Shown: piece by piece, positions 14,757 through 21,909 of the stretch
Position numbering within the stretch: position 1 is the stretch's first letter
How the letters are laid out: each line of letters opens with the position of its first letter
Origin: Oscillospiraceae bacterium
GTDB lineage: Bacteria; Bacillota; Clostridia; Oscillospirales; Oscillospiraceae
Direction: 5' to 3'
Assembly: GCA_902802215.1 (NCBI GenBank)
Contig: CADCLH010000014.1
Location: forward strand, 1-29,499
DNA length: 29,499 bases
Made by a program: the position numbers and the translations under genes
The notes under the pieces: model-generated
What the model was told of the DNA's origin: nothing
The model's input: only the letters and a program-made list of their open reading frames with translations
The model's database searches: none

Positions 14757-16083
14757 GAACAAGAACCTGAATCCCGAGGCCGTGTACGACGCGCGCACCC
14801 TGGGCACGCCCAAGATGCTGGTGCTCGGCCTGCAGCACATGTTCGCCATGTTCGGCGCGACCGTGCTGGTCCCGACCCTGACGGGTCTGAGCGTCTCCGC
14901 GACGCTGCTGTTCGCCGGTCTCGGCACGCTGCTGTTCCACTTTTTGACCAAGAAGAAGGTCCCGGCCTTCCTCGGCTCCTCCTTCGCCTTCCTCGGCGGC
15001 TACTTCGCGATCGCCCCGGGCGGCGACCCCACCCTGCTGCCCTACGCCTGCTTCGGCGTGGCCTGCGCGGGCCTCATGTACGGGGTGCTCTCCGCCCTGT
15101 TCAAGGCCTACGGCGTCAAGCGCGTCATGCGCTTCTTCCCGCCCATCGTCACCGGCCCCATCATCATCTGCGTCGGCCTGCACCTGGCCCCCACCGCCAT
15201 CAACTCCTGCATGGACAACTGGGGCATCGCCCTGGTGGCCGTGTTCGTAGTCATCTTCTGCAACATTTGGGGCAAGGGCATGATCAAGATCATCCCCATC
15301 CTGCTCGGCGTCGCGGCCTCCTATCTGGTCGCCGCCGTCACCGGCAACGTGGACTTCTCCTCTGTGGCCTCCGCCCCCTGGGTCGGCCTGCCCTTCCGCT
15401 TTGAGAACACCGTGTTCGGCCTGTTCACCTCCGGCAATGTCGACGGCAGCCTGCTGGCCACCGCCGTCATCACCATCCTGCCGATCTCTCTGGCCACGAT
15501 GGTCGAGCACATCGGCGACATCTGCGCCATCTCCTCCACCTGCGGCGAGAACTTCATGGAGGACCCCGGCTTCCACCGCACCCTGCTGGGCGACGGTCTG
15601 GCCACCACGCTGGCGGCGCTCTTCGGCGCTCCGGCCAACACCACCTACGGCGAGAACACCGGCGTTCTGAACCTCACGAAGGTCTTCGACCCGCGCGTGA
15701 TCCGCATCGCCGCCGGCTTTGCCATCGTCTTCTCCTTCTGCCCGAAGTTCTCCGCCCTGATCGCGGCTATGCCCAACGCCACCATCGGCGGCGTCAGCCT
15801 CATCCTCTACGGCATGATCGCCGCCGTCGGCGTGCGCAACGTCGTGGAGAACCAGGTCGACTTCTCCAACACCCGCAACGTCATCATCGCGGCCCTGATC
15901 CTGGTGCTGACCATCGGCATCGAGTACTCCTCCGCCGGCTCCGTCTCCCTCGGCCGCGTGAGCCTGTCCGGCCTCGCGGTGGCCTCCATCGTGGGCATCG
16001 CCCTCAACGCCGTCCTGCCCGGCAAGGACTACGAATTTTTGCAGGAGGACAAGGGTTCGACCTCCGTCAACTTCCAGGTCTGA
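14755..16083 (+). CDS. uraA: Uracil permease (UraA/PyrP family)
   Basis: A 442-residue polytopic membrane protein importing uracil by proton symport (nucleobase-cation symporter 2 family). Family landmarks include LGLQHMFAMFGATVLVP in the first helix, MVEHIGDI with Glu251 and NTTYGENTGV with Glu300. These two correspond to the substrate-contacting glutamates of E. coli UraA (241 and 290). The length is typical. GAGAGGG precedes the ATG at 14755. The gene follows pyrR, so UMP-sensing attenuation probably also governs uracil uptake. A strong terminator ends the transcript. Confidence 0.95.
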   Translation: MNKNLNPEAVYDARTLGTPKMLVLGLQHMFAMFGATVLVPTLTGLSVSATLLFAGLGTLLFHFLTKKKVPAFLGSSFAFLGGYFAIAPGGDPTLLPYACFGVACAGLMYGVLSALFKAYGVKRVMRFFPPIVTGPIIICVGLHLAPTAINSCMDNWGIALVAVFVVIFCNIWGKGMIKIIPILLGVAASYLVAAVTGNVDFSSVASAPWVGLPFRFENTVFGLFTSGNVDGSLLATAVITILPISLATMVEHIGDICAISSTCGENFMEDPGFHRTLLGDGLATTLAALFGAPANTTYGENTGVLNLTKVFDPRVIRIAAGFAIVFSFCPKFSALIAAMPNATIGGVSLILYGMIAAVGVRNVVENQVDFSNTRNVIIAALILVLTIGIEYSSAGSVSLGRVSLSGLAVASIVGIALNAVLPGKDYEFLQEDKGSTSVNFQV

Positions 16084-16102
16084 AAACACGGCAAAACCGC
16101 TG

Positions 16103-16137
16103 CGCGGCAGGCTCTTTGCGGGCCTGCCGCGTTTTTT
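16103..16137 (+). terminator. Terminator of pyrR-uraA
   Basis: Perfect 10-bp stem CGCGGCAGGC / GCCTGCCGCG (16103-16112, 16122-16131), 9-nt loop, then six Ts. Confidence 0.95.
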
Positions 16138-16138
16138 C

Positions 16139-16167
16139 TTGCGCGAATTGCCCGCGGATGGTATACT
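16139..16167 (+). promoter_or_regulatory. Probable promoter for the hypothetical gene at 16217
   Basis: TTGCGC (16139-16144), 17-nt spacer, TATACT (16162-16167). It abuts the uraA terminator. Confidence 0.6.
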
Positions 16168-16175
16168 GAAACAAA

Positions 16176-16200
16176 CGAAACTCTACCGAAACTCTACCGA
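16176..16200 (+). repeat. Two 11-bp direct repeats in the 5' leader
   Basis: CGAAACTCTAC is repeated head to tail (16176-16186, 16187-16197) followed by a third CGA, between the promoter and the ribosome binding site of the hypothetical gene. Confidence 0.85.
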
Positions 16201-16216
16201 AAAAGGAGCGTTTTCT

Positions 16217-16837
16217 ATGAAAAAGAAACGGAAAGTGATCGCGCCGCTGGCCGTGACGGCTGTGGGCGCGCTGGCCGCGGGGGTGACCGTGCTCCTGCGG
16301 AAGAACGAGGGCGCCGCCGCGCCGAAAGCGAAGGACCTGAAATCTGCCCCGAAGGCGATCCTGCGCGACCCGGCCGTGCAGGAGACCGGCAGCTACAGCT
16401 TCATCTCCGGCTTTCAGAACGCCGCGACGGTTGAGCTGACCGTCCCCTTCGATCCCGGGACCGAGTTCTTCTCCGTGGTGGAGGAGGACTTCCTCAGCCC
16501 GTCCGACGTCTCGCACGTCGCCCTGCTGACCAGCGAGGACTACCGCCTCCAGATCGAGTACGCCGCCTACTACGGCGGGGAGGGCTGGGACGCCCACGTC
16601 GCCCATCTGCGCGAGAAGCACGCCGATCTGAAGGAGGTCTCCTTCGGGGAGAACCGGGGGGTGCTCTTCCTCGCGGGCGACAGCCTGCGCCTCGATCTGC
16701 CCGTGCCCGAGGACGGCGCAAGCTATGTGCAGGTCACGATCCAGAAGACCCCCGCCTTCGACGGCGAGGTCACGGAGCTGGCGCAGCACCCCGCGCTCAC
16801 CGAGCAGCTCGCGGGCATCCGCTTTTTAAGAAGCTGA
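16217..16837 (+). CDS. Membrane-anchored hypothetical protein
   Basis: A 206-residue protein of unknown function. A positively charged start (MKKKRK) precedes one hydrophobic segment (about 7-27) without a lipobox, so it is probably an N-terminal anchor with an exported domain. The rest is a soluble, mixed domain with two aromatic-rich stretches (YSFISGFQNAATVEL and YAAYYGGEGWDAHV) that I cannot assign to a family. The start ATG 16217 has AGGAG 8 nt upstream. It has its own promoter and a long perfect terminator, so it is monocistronic. Sequence gives no clear hint of its role. Confidence 0.72.
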   Translation: MKKKRKVIAPLAVTAVGALAAGVTVLLRKNEGAAAPKAKDLKSAPKAILRDPAVQETGSYSFISGFQNAATVELTVPFDPGTEFFSVVEEDFLSPSDVSHVALLTSEDYRLQIEYAAYYGGEGWDAHVAHLREKHADLKEVSFGENRGVLFLAGDSLRLDLPVPEDGASYVQVTIQKTPAFDGEVTELAQHPALTEQLAGIRFLRS

Positions 16838-16841
16838 CCGA

Positions 16842-16891
16842 AAAACCGGCAAGACCCCGGGACCGTGCGGTCCCGGGGTCTTGCCGGTTTT
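16842..16891. terminator. Bidirectional terminator with a 23-bp perfect stem
   Basis: An uninterrupted inverted repeat (16842-16864 with 16869-16891) around the loop GTGC. It has AAAA on the left and TTTT on the right, so both the hypothetical gene and the convergent ccsA gene can terminate here. Confidence 0.92.
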
Positions 16892-16895
16892 GGGA

Positions 16896-17681
16896 TCAGC
16901 CGTAGGTGTGCAGGCCGTGCATCAGGGTGTTGACCCCGGCGAAGGTGAAGAACACCACCGGCACGGCGATCACCGCGTACCACGCCGCGAAGGTCCCGCG
17001 GCGGGCCCGGCGCAGGCGCAGGTGCAGATACACCGCGTAGATGATCCAGGTGATCAGCGCCCAGACCTCCTTGGGGTCCCAGGTCCAGAAGGCGGACCAG
17101 GCCTGCTCGGCCCAGATCGCCCCGGAGAGGATGACGACCGTCAGAAACAGGAAGCCGAAGGCGATCATGCGGTAGCTCAGATAGTCCATCTGATCGAGCA
17201 GGCGGCGCTCGCCGTTGGTTTTCTCGGTCATGAGATACCGCAGGCCGCTCACGCCCGCGATGACGAAGGACGAGTAGCTGATGACCGCCGCGCCGATGTG
17301 CACGCCGAACCAGGCGCTGCGCAGGGCGGGCATGAGATCGTGGATCTCCATGGGCTGCAGGGCCGCGTAGGTCATCACGAGCAGGGCCGCGGGCATGCCG
17401 GCGACCGTGAGCCAGTCGGCCTTCATGCGCTTTTTGACCGCGATCAGCATCAGGGCCACGCCCCAGGCGAAGGCGTTGGCGAACTCAAACTGGTTCGACA
17501 GCGGCAGGCGCTTTGCGGTCACGCCGCGCGCCACGAGAAAGACCGTGTGCAGCGCGAAGGCCGCGAGGAACACCAGCCACGACGCGCGCAGCAGCTTCTC
17601 TCTTTTGAAGGCCGTGCCGGAAAATTGCAGCACGACCGCGGCGGCGTAGACGGCCAGGGCCGCGAAAAACAGAGCTTTCAT
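16896..17681 (-). CDS. ccsA: Cytochrome c biogenesis protein CcsA (CcsB/CcmC-type haem handling)
   Basis: A 261-residue polytopic membrane protein of the system II cytochrome c maturation pathway. With ResB it moves haem across the membrane and attaches it to CxxCH motifs. The haem-binding WWD-type segment is visible as WAEQAWSAFWTWDPKE (190-205). Conserved histidines appear in WFGVHIG (128) and near the C-terminus (NTLMHGLH). Eight or so hydrophobic segments cover the protein. Its start overlaps the resB stop by 4 nt (ATGA). Being encoded next to nrfA, it likely serves the five haems of that enzyme, including the unusual lysine-liganded one. It is the last gene of the operon, ending at a 23-bp bidirectional terminator. 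Confidence 0.93.
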   Translation of the reverse strand: MKALFFAALAVYAAAVVLQFSGTAFKREKLLRASWLVFLAAFALHTVFLVARGVTAKRLPLSNQFEFANAFAWGVALMLIAVKKRMKADWLTVAGMPAALLVMTYAALQPMEIHDLMPALRSAWFGVHIGAAVISYSSFVIAGVSGLRYLMTEKTNGERRLLDQMDYLSYRMIAFGFLFLTVVILSGAIWAEQAWSAFWTWDPKEVWALITWIIYAVYLHLRLRRARRGTFAAWYAVIAVPVVFFTFAGVNTLMHGLHTYG

Positions 17682-18934
17682 GCTTCCTCCTTGGGTTCGT
17701 CGATGAAGTATTCAGCGAGCAGGCCTTCGAGCTCCATGCGCATGCGCTCGGGCCGGGGGCCGCCGACGGCATAGCCGCGCGCGTCGGCCTTGACAAGCAC
17801 GCTCTCGCAGAAGAAGGTGACATACAGGCCGAGGATCATCAGCGTGAAGGCCGCGACCAGCAGGCCGTTGAAAAGCTGCGAGACGTGCTTGACGCGGATG
17901 CCCGGGTACTCCACGGGCTTGTTGAAGGTAAAGCGCAGGCCGAAGACGTCCAGCGAGTCGCCCGGGACGGCCAGCGACGGGGTGTAGACCCCGTCGGCGA
18001 GCACCTGCACCTGATAGATGGGGTTGGGGTAGCTGCCCTCGGTGATGGTGATGAGCGTGACCTCCCCGCTCGGCGCGCGGATGTAGTCGGGGTAGAGCGT
18101 GTCGAACCAGAGGCCGTTGCGCCCGTCGGCGGACAGAAAGCTGCGCTCGGTCAGATAGAAGTCGTCGGTGCCGCCGGTAGTCAGATCCGTGACCGTCAGC
18201 GAGCCCGCGGTGCCGAAGCTCTGCTGGAAGAGCTTGTACGGGCCGAAGGAGACGGGATGGTTGACCCGGATCGGCACAACGCCGCTGCTGCGGCCGTCGG
18301 GAAGGGTGATCTCCGCCGTGCTCTCGTAGTCGAGGCGGCCCGTCTCGTCGGTGAGGCGGAAGCTGTCGACCCGGATACGCGTCCCGTCGGCGAGCGTCAG
18401 GGTTTCTCCCGGCAGGATGTCGTGATCCTCGACCGTCGGGGTGTAGAGGGCGAGGGCTCCGAAGACCACGGTCAGCAGGATCGCGAGGTGCGTGATAAAG
18501 GTGCCGTAGCGCCCGAAGCGGTTCTTGTGCCAGACGGTCACGCCGTCCAGCCGCTCCTCCCGGCAGCGCAGGGCGGCCATGTGCTCGCGCAGGAGGGCCT
18601 GACCCTCGGCGCTGAGCAGGTGCTGATCGGGCAATTTTGCCGCGCGCTCGCTCTCGTCCGCCGCGCCCTTCGCCACCGCGCGGATGCGCACGAGCGAGCA
18701 GAGGCTGAGGTTCAGGCACAGCAGCACCAGCAGCGTGATGAAATACCAGCTCTCGAAGATGCGGTGGAAGCGCAGCAGCAGGATGACTGCGTGGAAGGAG
18801 CGGTAGGTCTGGGCGTAGAAGCCGATCTCCCGGCCCTGGGGGATGACCGTGCCGATCACGGAGCAGGCCGCGATCAGGCCGAGCAGCAGCAGCCCGAAGC
18901 GCATCGAGCGCAGATAGTTGTAGACTTTTTTCAC
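17678..18934 (-). CDS. resB: Cytochrome c biogenesis protein ResB
   Basis: A 418-residue partner of CcsA in system II cytochrome c maturation, thought to hold apocytochrome and haem at the outer face. It begins with a helix RFGLLLLGLIAACSVIGTVIPQ, has a second helix pair near SWYFITLLVLLCLNLSL and a third helix HLAILLTVVFGALAL. A large exported beta-rich domain with YKLFQQSF and NKPVEYPGIRVKH follows, then a final helix. GTG 18934 is chosen with GGGAGG 8 nt ahead. The in-frame ATG at 18970 lies inside the hairpin after nrfA and has no ribosome binding site. Overlap with ccsA is 4 nt. Confidence 0.9.
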   Translation of the reverse strand: MKKVYNYLRSMRFGLLLLGLIAACSVIGTVIPQGREIGFYAQTYRSFHAVILLLRFHRIFESWYFITLLVLLCLNLSLCSLVRIRAVAKGAADESERAAKLPDQHLLSAEGQALLREHMAALRCREERLDGVTVWHKNRFGRYGTFITHLAILLTVVFGALALYTPTVEDHDILPGETLTLADGTRIRVDSFRLTDETGRLDYESTAEITLPDGRSSGVVPIRVNHPVSFGPYKLFQQSFGTAGSLTVTDLTTGGTDDFYLTERSFLSADGRNGLWFDTLYPDYIRAPSGEVTLITITEGSYPNPIYQVQVLADGVYTPSLAVPGDSLDVFGLRFTFNKPVEYPGIRVKHVSQLFNGLLVAAFTLMILGLYVTFFCESVLVKADARGYAVGGPRPERMRMELEGLLAEYFIDEPKEEA

Positions 18935-18948
18935 GCAAAAGCCTCCCG

Positions 18949-18988
18949 AAAACCGAAGCTGCCCGCCCATACGGGCGGGCAGCTTCGG
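18949..18988 (-). terminator. Hairpin after nrfA, partial terminator or stabiliser
   Basis: 16-bp perfect stem (18953-18968 with 18973-18988, loop of four) 11 nt past the nrfA stop; on the minus strand it ends in GG then TTTT. It lies between nrfA and resB, probably allowing more reductase than maturation protein. Confidence 0.78.
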
Positions 18989-18998
18989 CTTGGACTCT

Positions 18999-20594
18999 TT
19001 ACTTCTTGATGGCGCGGAAGCTGTTGATGGCCTGGTTGCACAGGGCCTCGGCGCTGTCCAGACACTGATCGGTCAGCACCGGGTTGTGCGCGCCCTCGGC
19101 GTTCTCCACGAACACGAAGTCCCAGTAGAACTGCGCGTCGCGGGCCAGGGAGCGGATGGGATCGAGCTCGGCGTCGGTGTACTTGCCGCTCTCGACGGCG
19201 GCGGCGAGCTGCTCGGTCAGGAATTCAAGCTCGTAGCCGACGGAGTATGTACGGGCTTCGATGCGCTCCTGCGTGGCCTTGACCTCCGTGACGAGGTCGG
19301 CGTGGCACTTGGAGCACTCATTCTCGATCAGCTCGGGATTGTCGAGGGGGCTGATGAGCTTGTGGCTGTGGAAGGTGGTGCCGTCCTCGGCCGTCATCGT
19401 GGGCATGTGGCAGTCGGCGCAGGTGTAGTTGCCGCGGTGCTGGCTGCCCTCGCCGAGGAAGGTCTCAAACTCGGGGTGCTGCACCTTGATCTGCTTGACG
19501 CCGGTGCGCGGGTTGGTCCAGTCGGCAAAGGGCTCGCCGGTGGAGAAGTTGGAGCCGTCGTTGAAGTAGGCGAGCATCTGGTCGGGGGCCATGCTGGCGA
19601 TCGAGTTGTGGGCGATCGTGGTGGCCTTGGTGTCGGGGGCGAAGTAGTACTCGTTGTGGCACTGGCCGCAGGCGAGGTTCGCCGCGTCGACGGTCTCAAA
19701 GTCCTCGCCGAGCGCGTCGATCCAGTAGGTGTGGGTCACGGTGATCTCGCCGGGGGTGTTGGCGTGGCAGGTGTAGCAGCTGATCGGGTCGACGATCTCC
19801 TTCTGCACCTCGGTCCAGTCGAGCTTGTAGGCCTCGATGCCCATCTCGTTGACCATGTTGGTGAAGTCGGGGGTCTTGCAGGTCCAGCAGTTGGCCAGGG
19901 GGTGCGGACGGCCGGTGGCCTCGATATCCTCCACGTCGTACCAGTGGCCGCGCGCCGCCTTGTAGTCCTTGGCGAAGCCGTAGCCCTCGTACAGGGTGCG
20001 GAGCATGGGATAAAGCTCCAGGTAATCCTCCGCCTCCGAGCTCTCGCCGGTCATCGCCCAGGTCTCATACTGGTTGGGGTACTGCTCGGCCCAGTCCGCC
20101 GCGTGCATCACGGTGACGCCGGAGTGGGTCTCGACCTTCTTCGCCACCGTCTCGAGCTTGACGAGCGCGCCGCCGAAGTTGCCGGGCTGGATGTTGCCGT
20201 TTTGCAGCGCCGCGACGATCGCGTTCTTGATGGCGTCGGAGGTCAGGGTCGCGCCGGACACCGCGTCGACCTTCAGGCTCTGCTCTTGGAAGATCGCGGC
20301 GGGCAGGGCCTCGACCGCCTTGGTGCCGATGCCGTCGGTCTCCTGGTGGTCGACGACGTTGATCCGGTAGATCATCCCGTCGTCCGCGACGATCTCGACC
20401 GTCACGTCGCCGTTGCGGCCCTGGGCGGTGCCGGTCAGGTGCTGGGCGCCGGCGGGGATCTCGCTGTCCTTCATGCCGGCCGTCGCGGGCATGTTCTTGA
20501 TGACGCCCGTGACGATGCCCACGATCAGCACGAACAGGCCGCAGGCGATGCCGATGAGATTCAGCCGTTTCTCGCGTTTCTGTTTGTCCTTCAT
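18999..20594 (-). CDS. nrfA: Pentaheme nitrite reductase NrfA fused to an N-terminal FMN-binding domain
   Basis: A 531-residue exported enzyme reducing nitrite to ammonium. A membrane anchor (about 11-32) precedes a roughly 90-residue FMN_bind domain (about 42-131) with the flavinylation motif D-A-V-S-G-A-T (110-116), where Thr116 would carry covalent FMN. NrfA follows with the catalytic CWTCK (236-240, lysine-liganded haem) and four CxxCH sites: CYTCH 273, CGQCH 309, CADCH 392 and CSKCH 427. Other landmarks are the active-site region CHNEYYF, KVQHPEFE (the K-x-Q calcium site of E. coli-type enzymes), His386 and HMP. Plain NrfA has no FMN domain and usually partners NrfH or NrfB; neither is seen here. 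The start has GGAGAGAG ahead. It is followed by resB-ccsA and preceded by a Crp/Fnr gene with a matching operator. Electron input through the flavin is inference. Confidence 0.95.
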   Translation of the reverse strand: MKDKQKREKRLNLIGIACGLFVLIVGIVTGVIKNMPATAGMKDSEIPAGAQHLTGTAQGRNGDVTVEIVADDGMIYRINVVDHQETDGIGTKAVEALPAAIFQEQSLKVDAVSGATLTSDAIKNAIVAALQNGNIQPGNFGGALVKLETVAKKVETHSGVTVMHAADWAEQYPNQYETWAMTGESSEAEDYLELYPMLRTLYEGYGFAKDYKAARGHWYDVEDIEATGRPHPLANCWTCKTPDFTNMVNEMGIEAYKLDWTEVQKEIVDPISCYTCHANTPGEITVTHTYWIDALGEDFETVDAANLACGQCHNEYYFAPDTKATTIAHNSIASMAPDQMLAYFNDGSNFSTGEPFADWTNPRTGVKQIKVQHPEFETFLGEGSQHRGNYTCADCHMPTMTAEDGTTFHSHKLISPLDNPELIENECSKCHADLVTEVKATQERIEARTYSVGYELEFLTEQLAAAVESGKYTDAELDPIRSLARDAQFYWDFVFVENAEGAHNPVLTDQCLDSAEALCNQAINSFRAIKK

Positions 20595-20668
20595 GTCTCT
20601 CTCCGTCCTGAATGCACGAGACTATTCAAAGCGCTCGCAGGGCAGAAATGTGCATTCTTACAAATAGC

Positions 20669-20710
20669 ATTTTACTATATCCGGCCTCTTCCAAGTGTTG
20701 CGAACGCAAC
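20669..20710 (-). promoter_or_regulatory. nrfA promoter with Fnr-type operator
   Basis: The 14-bp palindrome GTTGC-N4-GCAAC (20697-20710) is centred at 20703.5. A -10 candidate TAAAAT (minus strand, 20674-20669) places it at about -41.5, the class II Crp/Fnr activator position. No -35 consensus is needed in that arrangement. TATAGT at 20679-20674 is an alternative -10. Confidence 0.7.
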
Positions 20711-20718
20711 GCAAAGCC

Positions 20719-21381
20719 TCACTTCAGCAGCACAAAGGTGCTGCCGTCGAAGTCGATCAGCCCGTCGCGCTTCATCAGGGACAGCTCCCGCGTCATGGCG
20801 CTGCGGTTGGACTGGAGATAGGCGGCCATCTCGGTGCGGGAGAGCGGGCTGATGATATACTTCTGCCCCTGCCGACGGCTGAGCATGGTGAGATAGGCCA
20901 GGATCTTCTCGCGCAGGCTGGACTGGGTGCAGACCTCGATCTTCTCCAGCAGCAGGCGGTACTCCTCGCCCAGCAGGCGGAAGGCGTTGGCCGTCAGCGT
21001 CCGGTGGAAGGCGCAGTTGTTCTTGCAGGGCTGCAAAAGATACTCCAGGCAGACGTACAGCACCTCGACCGCGTTCGCCGCGTAGAGGGACACGTCCGAC
21101 ATCGGGTCGGGGCGGGTGATGTACGGCTCGCCGAAGACGTCGCCCTCCTCCAGCCAGGTCAGCAGCGTCCGGTGCCCGGCGTGATCCTCCTTGAGCAGAT
21201 GCACCGTCCCGCGCAGCACGACGCCCACCTGACGCACCGCGTCCTGGTCGAGCAGAATGAACTCCCCCGGACTGTAGCGGCGGGTATTGGCCTTCAGGCA
21301 GCCCAACAGAGCGTCGAAGTCCCGGCGCTCGATCCCCTCAAAGAGCGGAATGCGGCGATTATCGATGGAAGATGCGCGCAC
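20719..21381 (-). CDS. Crp/Fnr family transcriptional regulator
   Basis: A 220-residue cytoplasmic regulator. The N-terminal cyclic-nucleotide-type beta barrel includes RRYSPGEFILLDQD and GEPYITR. The dimerisation helix follows, with a CKNNC pair (119-123) and LREKILAYL. The C-terminal winged helix has the recognition segment SRTEMAAYLQSNRSAMTREL (181-200). The effector is unknown; it lacks the N-terminal Fe-S cysteine cluster of classical Fnr, so a different ligand, such as nitric oxide or haem, is possible. GTG 21381 is chosen for AGGTGA six bases ahead; the TTG at 21399 has no ribosome binding site. nrfA lies downstream in the same direction, and both genes have the same operator, so nitrite or NO responsive control of nrfA is likely. 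Confidence 0.92.
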   Translation of the reverse strand: MRASSIDNRRIPLFEGIERRDFDALLGCLKANTRRYSPGEFILLDQDAVRQVGVVLRGTVHLLKEDHAGHRTLLTWLEEGDVFGEPYITRPDPMSDVSLYAANAVEVLYVCLEYLLQPCKNNCAFHRTLTANAFRLLGEEYRLLLEKIEVCTQSSLREKILAYLTMLSRRQGQKYIISPLSRTEMAAYLQSNRSAMTRELSLMKRDGLIDFDGSTFVLLK

Positions 21382-21419
21382 GGCGATCACCTCACGCAAT
21401 TTGTTTTTCTCTCACGGAC

Positions 21420-21460
21420 ATCATACCATACTTGCACCCGTCGCCCGTTGCATGCGCAAC
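21420..21460 (-). promoter_or_regulatory. crp-type regulator promoter with the same operator
   Basis: GTTGC-N4-GCAAC (21447-21460) is centred 28.5 bases from the -10 TATGAT (minus, 21425-21420), near -41. It is embedded in a longer perfect palindrome (21438-21469) and is identical in both half-sites to the nrfA operator, which suggests autoregulation. Confidence 0.65.
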
Positions 21461-21469
21461 GGGCGACGG
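21438..21469. repeat. 14-bp perfect palindrome (stem of a hairpin) between gtrA-like and regulator genes
   Basis: Arms 21438-21451 and 21456-21469 pair perfectly round the loop ATGC, 5 nt after the stop of the GtrA-like gene. With no T-tract on the minus strand it is a weak terminator. It also contains the operator described above, so its role may be double. Confidence 0.7.
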
Positions 21470-21474
21470 AGCGA

Positions 21475-21909
21475 TCACAGTTTTTCGATGACGGTCTTCA
21501 TGGCGAAGAAGTTGACGGTCATGGTGACGGGCGTGACGAGGATCTTGGCGAGCACCGGGGCCAGCGACACCAGCGCCGCCCGATCCGTGTGGGTGACGAT
21601 CAGCAGATGCACCCAGGCGAGCAGCTTCGAGATCAGAAAGATCAGCACCAGCTGATAGGCAATGTAGATCGCGTACTTGAGCCGGAGCGGGATGCGGTGG
21701 CTGTCGCGGAAGACGAAGCGCGTGGAGAAGAGAAAGACGAAGCTCGCCCCGACGAGGGAGCTGAGCACGTTCACCCAGGCGAGATCCCGGAAGCGCAGGC
21801 TCAACAGCGTGTAGACCGTGAAGTCCAGCAGCCAGCCGATCCCGCTCAGCCCCAGAAAGCGCAGCGCCTGCCCGAGCAGACGCCGCAGCGCGGATTCCTT
21901 TCCCTCCAT
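21475..21909 (-). CDS. GtrA-like membrane protein
   Basis: A 144-residue protein with four transmembrane segments, such as FLGLSGIGWLLDFTVYTLL, VLSSLVGASFVFLFSTRFVF, YIAYQLVLIFLISKLLAWV and ILVTPVTMTVNFFAM. This size and layout, with the conserved NFF near the last helix and a polar stretch R-F-V-F after helix 2, fits the GtrA family, whose members help flip lipid-linked sugars. The start ATG shares one base with the preceding HAD gene's stop (TGATG), so translation is coupled. It is the last gene of the five-gene glycan operon. A specific substrate cannot be named. Confidence 0.88.
   Translation of the reverse strand: MEGKESALRRLLGQALRFLGLSGIGWLLDFTVYTLLSLRFRDLAWVNVLSSLVGASFVFLFSTRFVFRDSHRIPLRLKYAIYIAYQLVLIFLISKLLAWVHLLIVTHTDRAALVSLAPVLAKILVTPVTMTVNFFAMKTVIEKL

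Noticed and set aside
18935..18970. Earlier ATG start of ResB at 18970
   Set aside because: It lies in the stem of the hairpin after nrfA and lacks a ribosome binding site; GTG 18934 has GGGAGG at good spacing.
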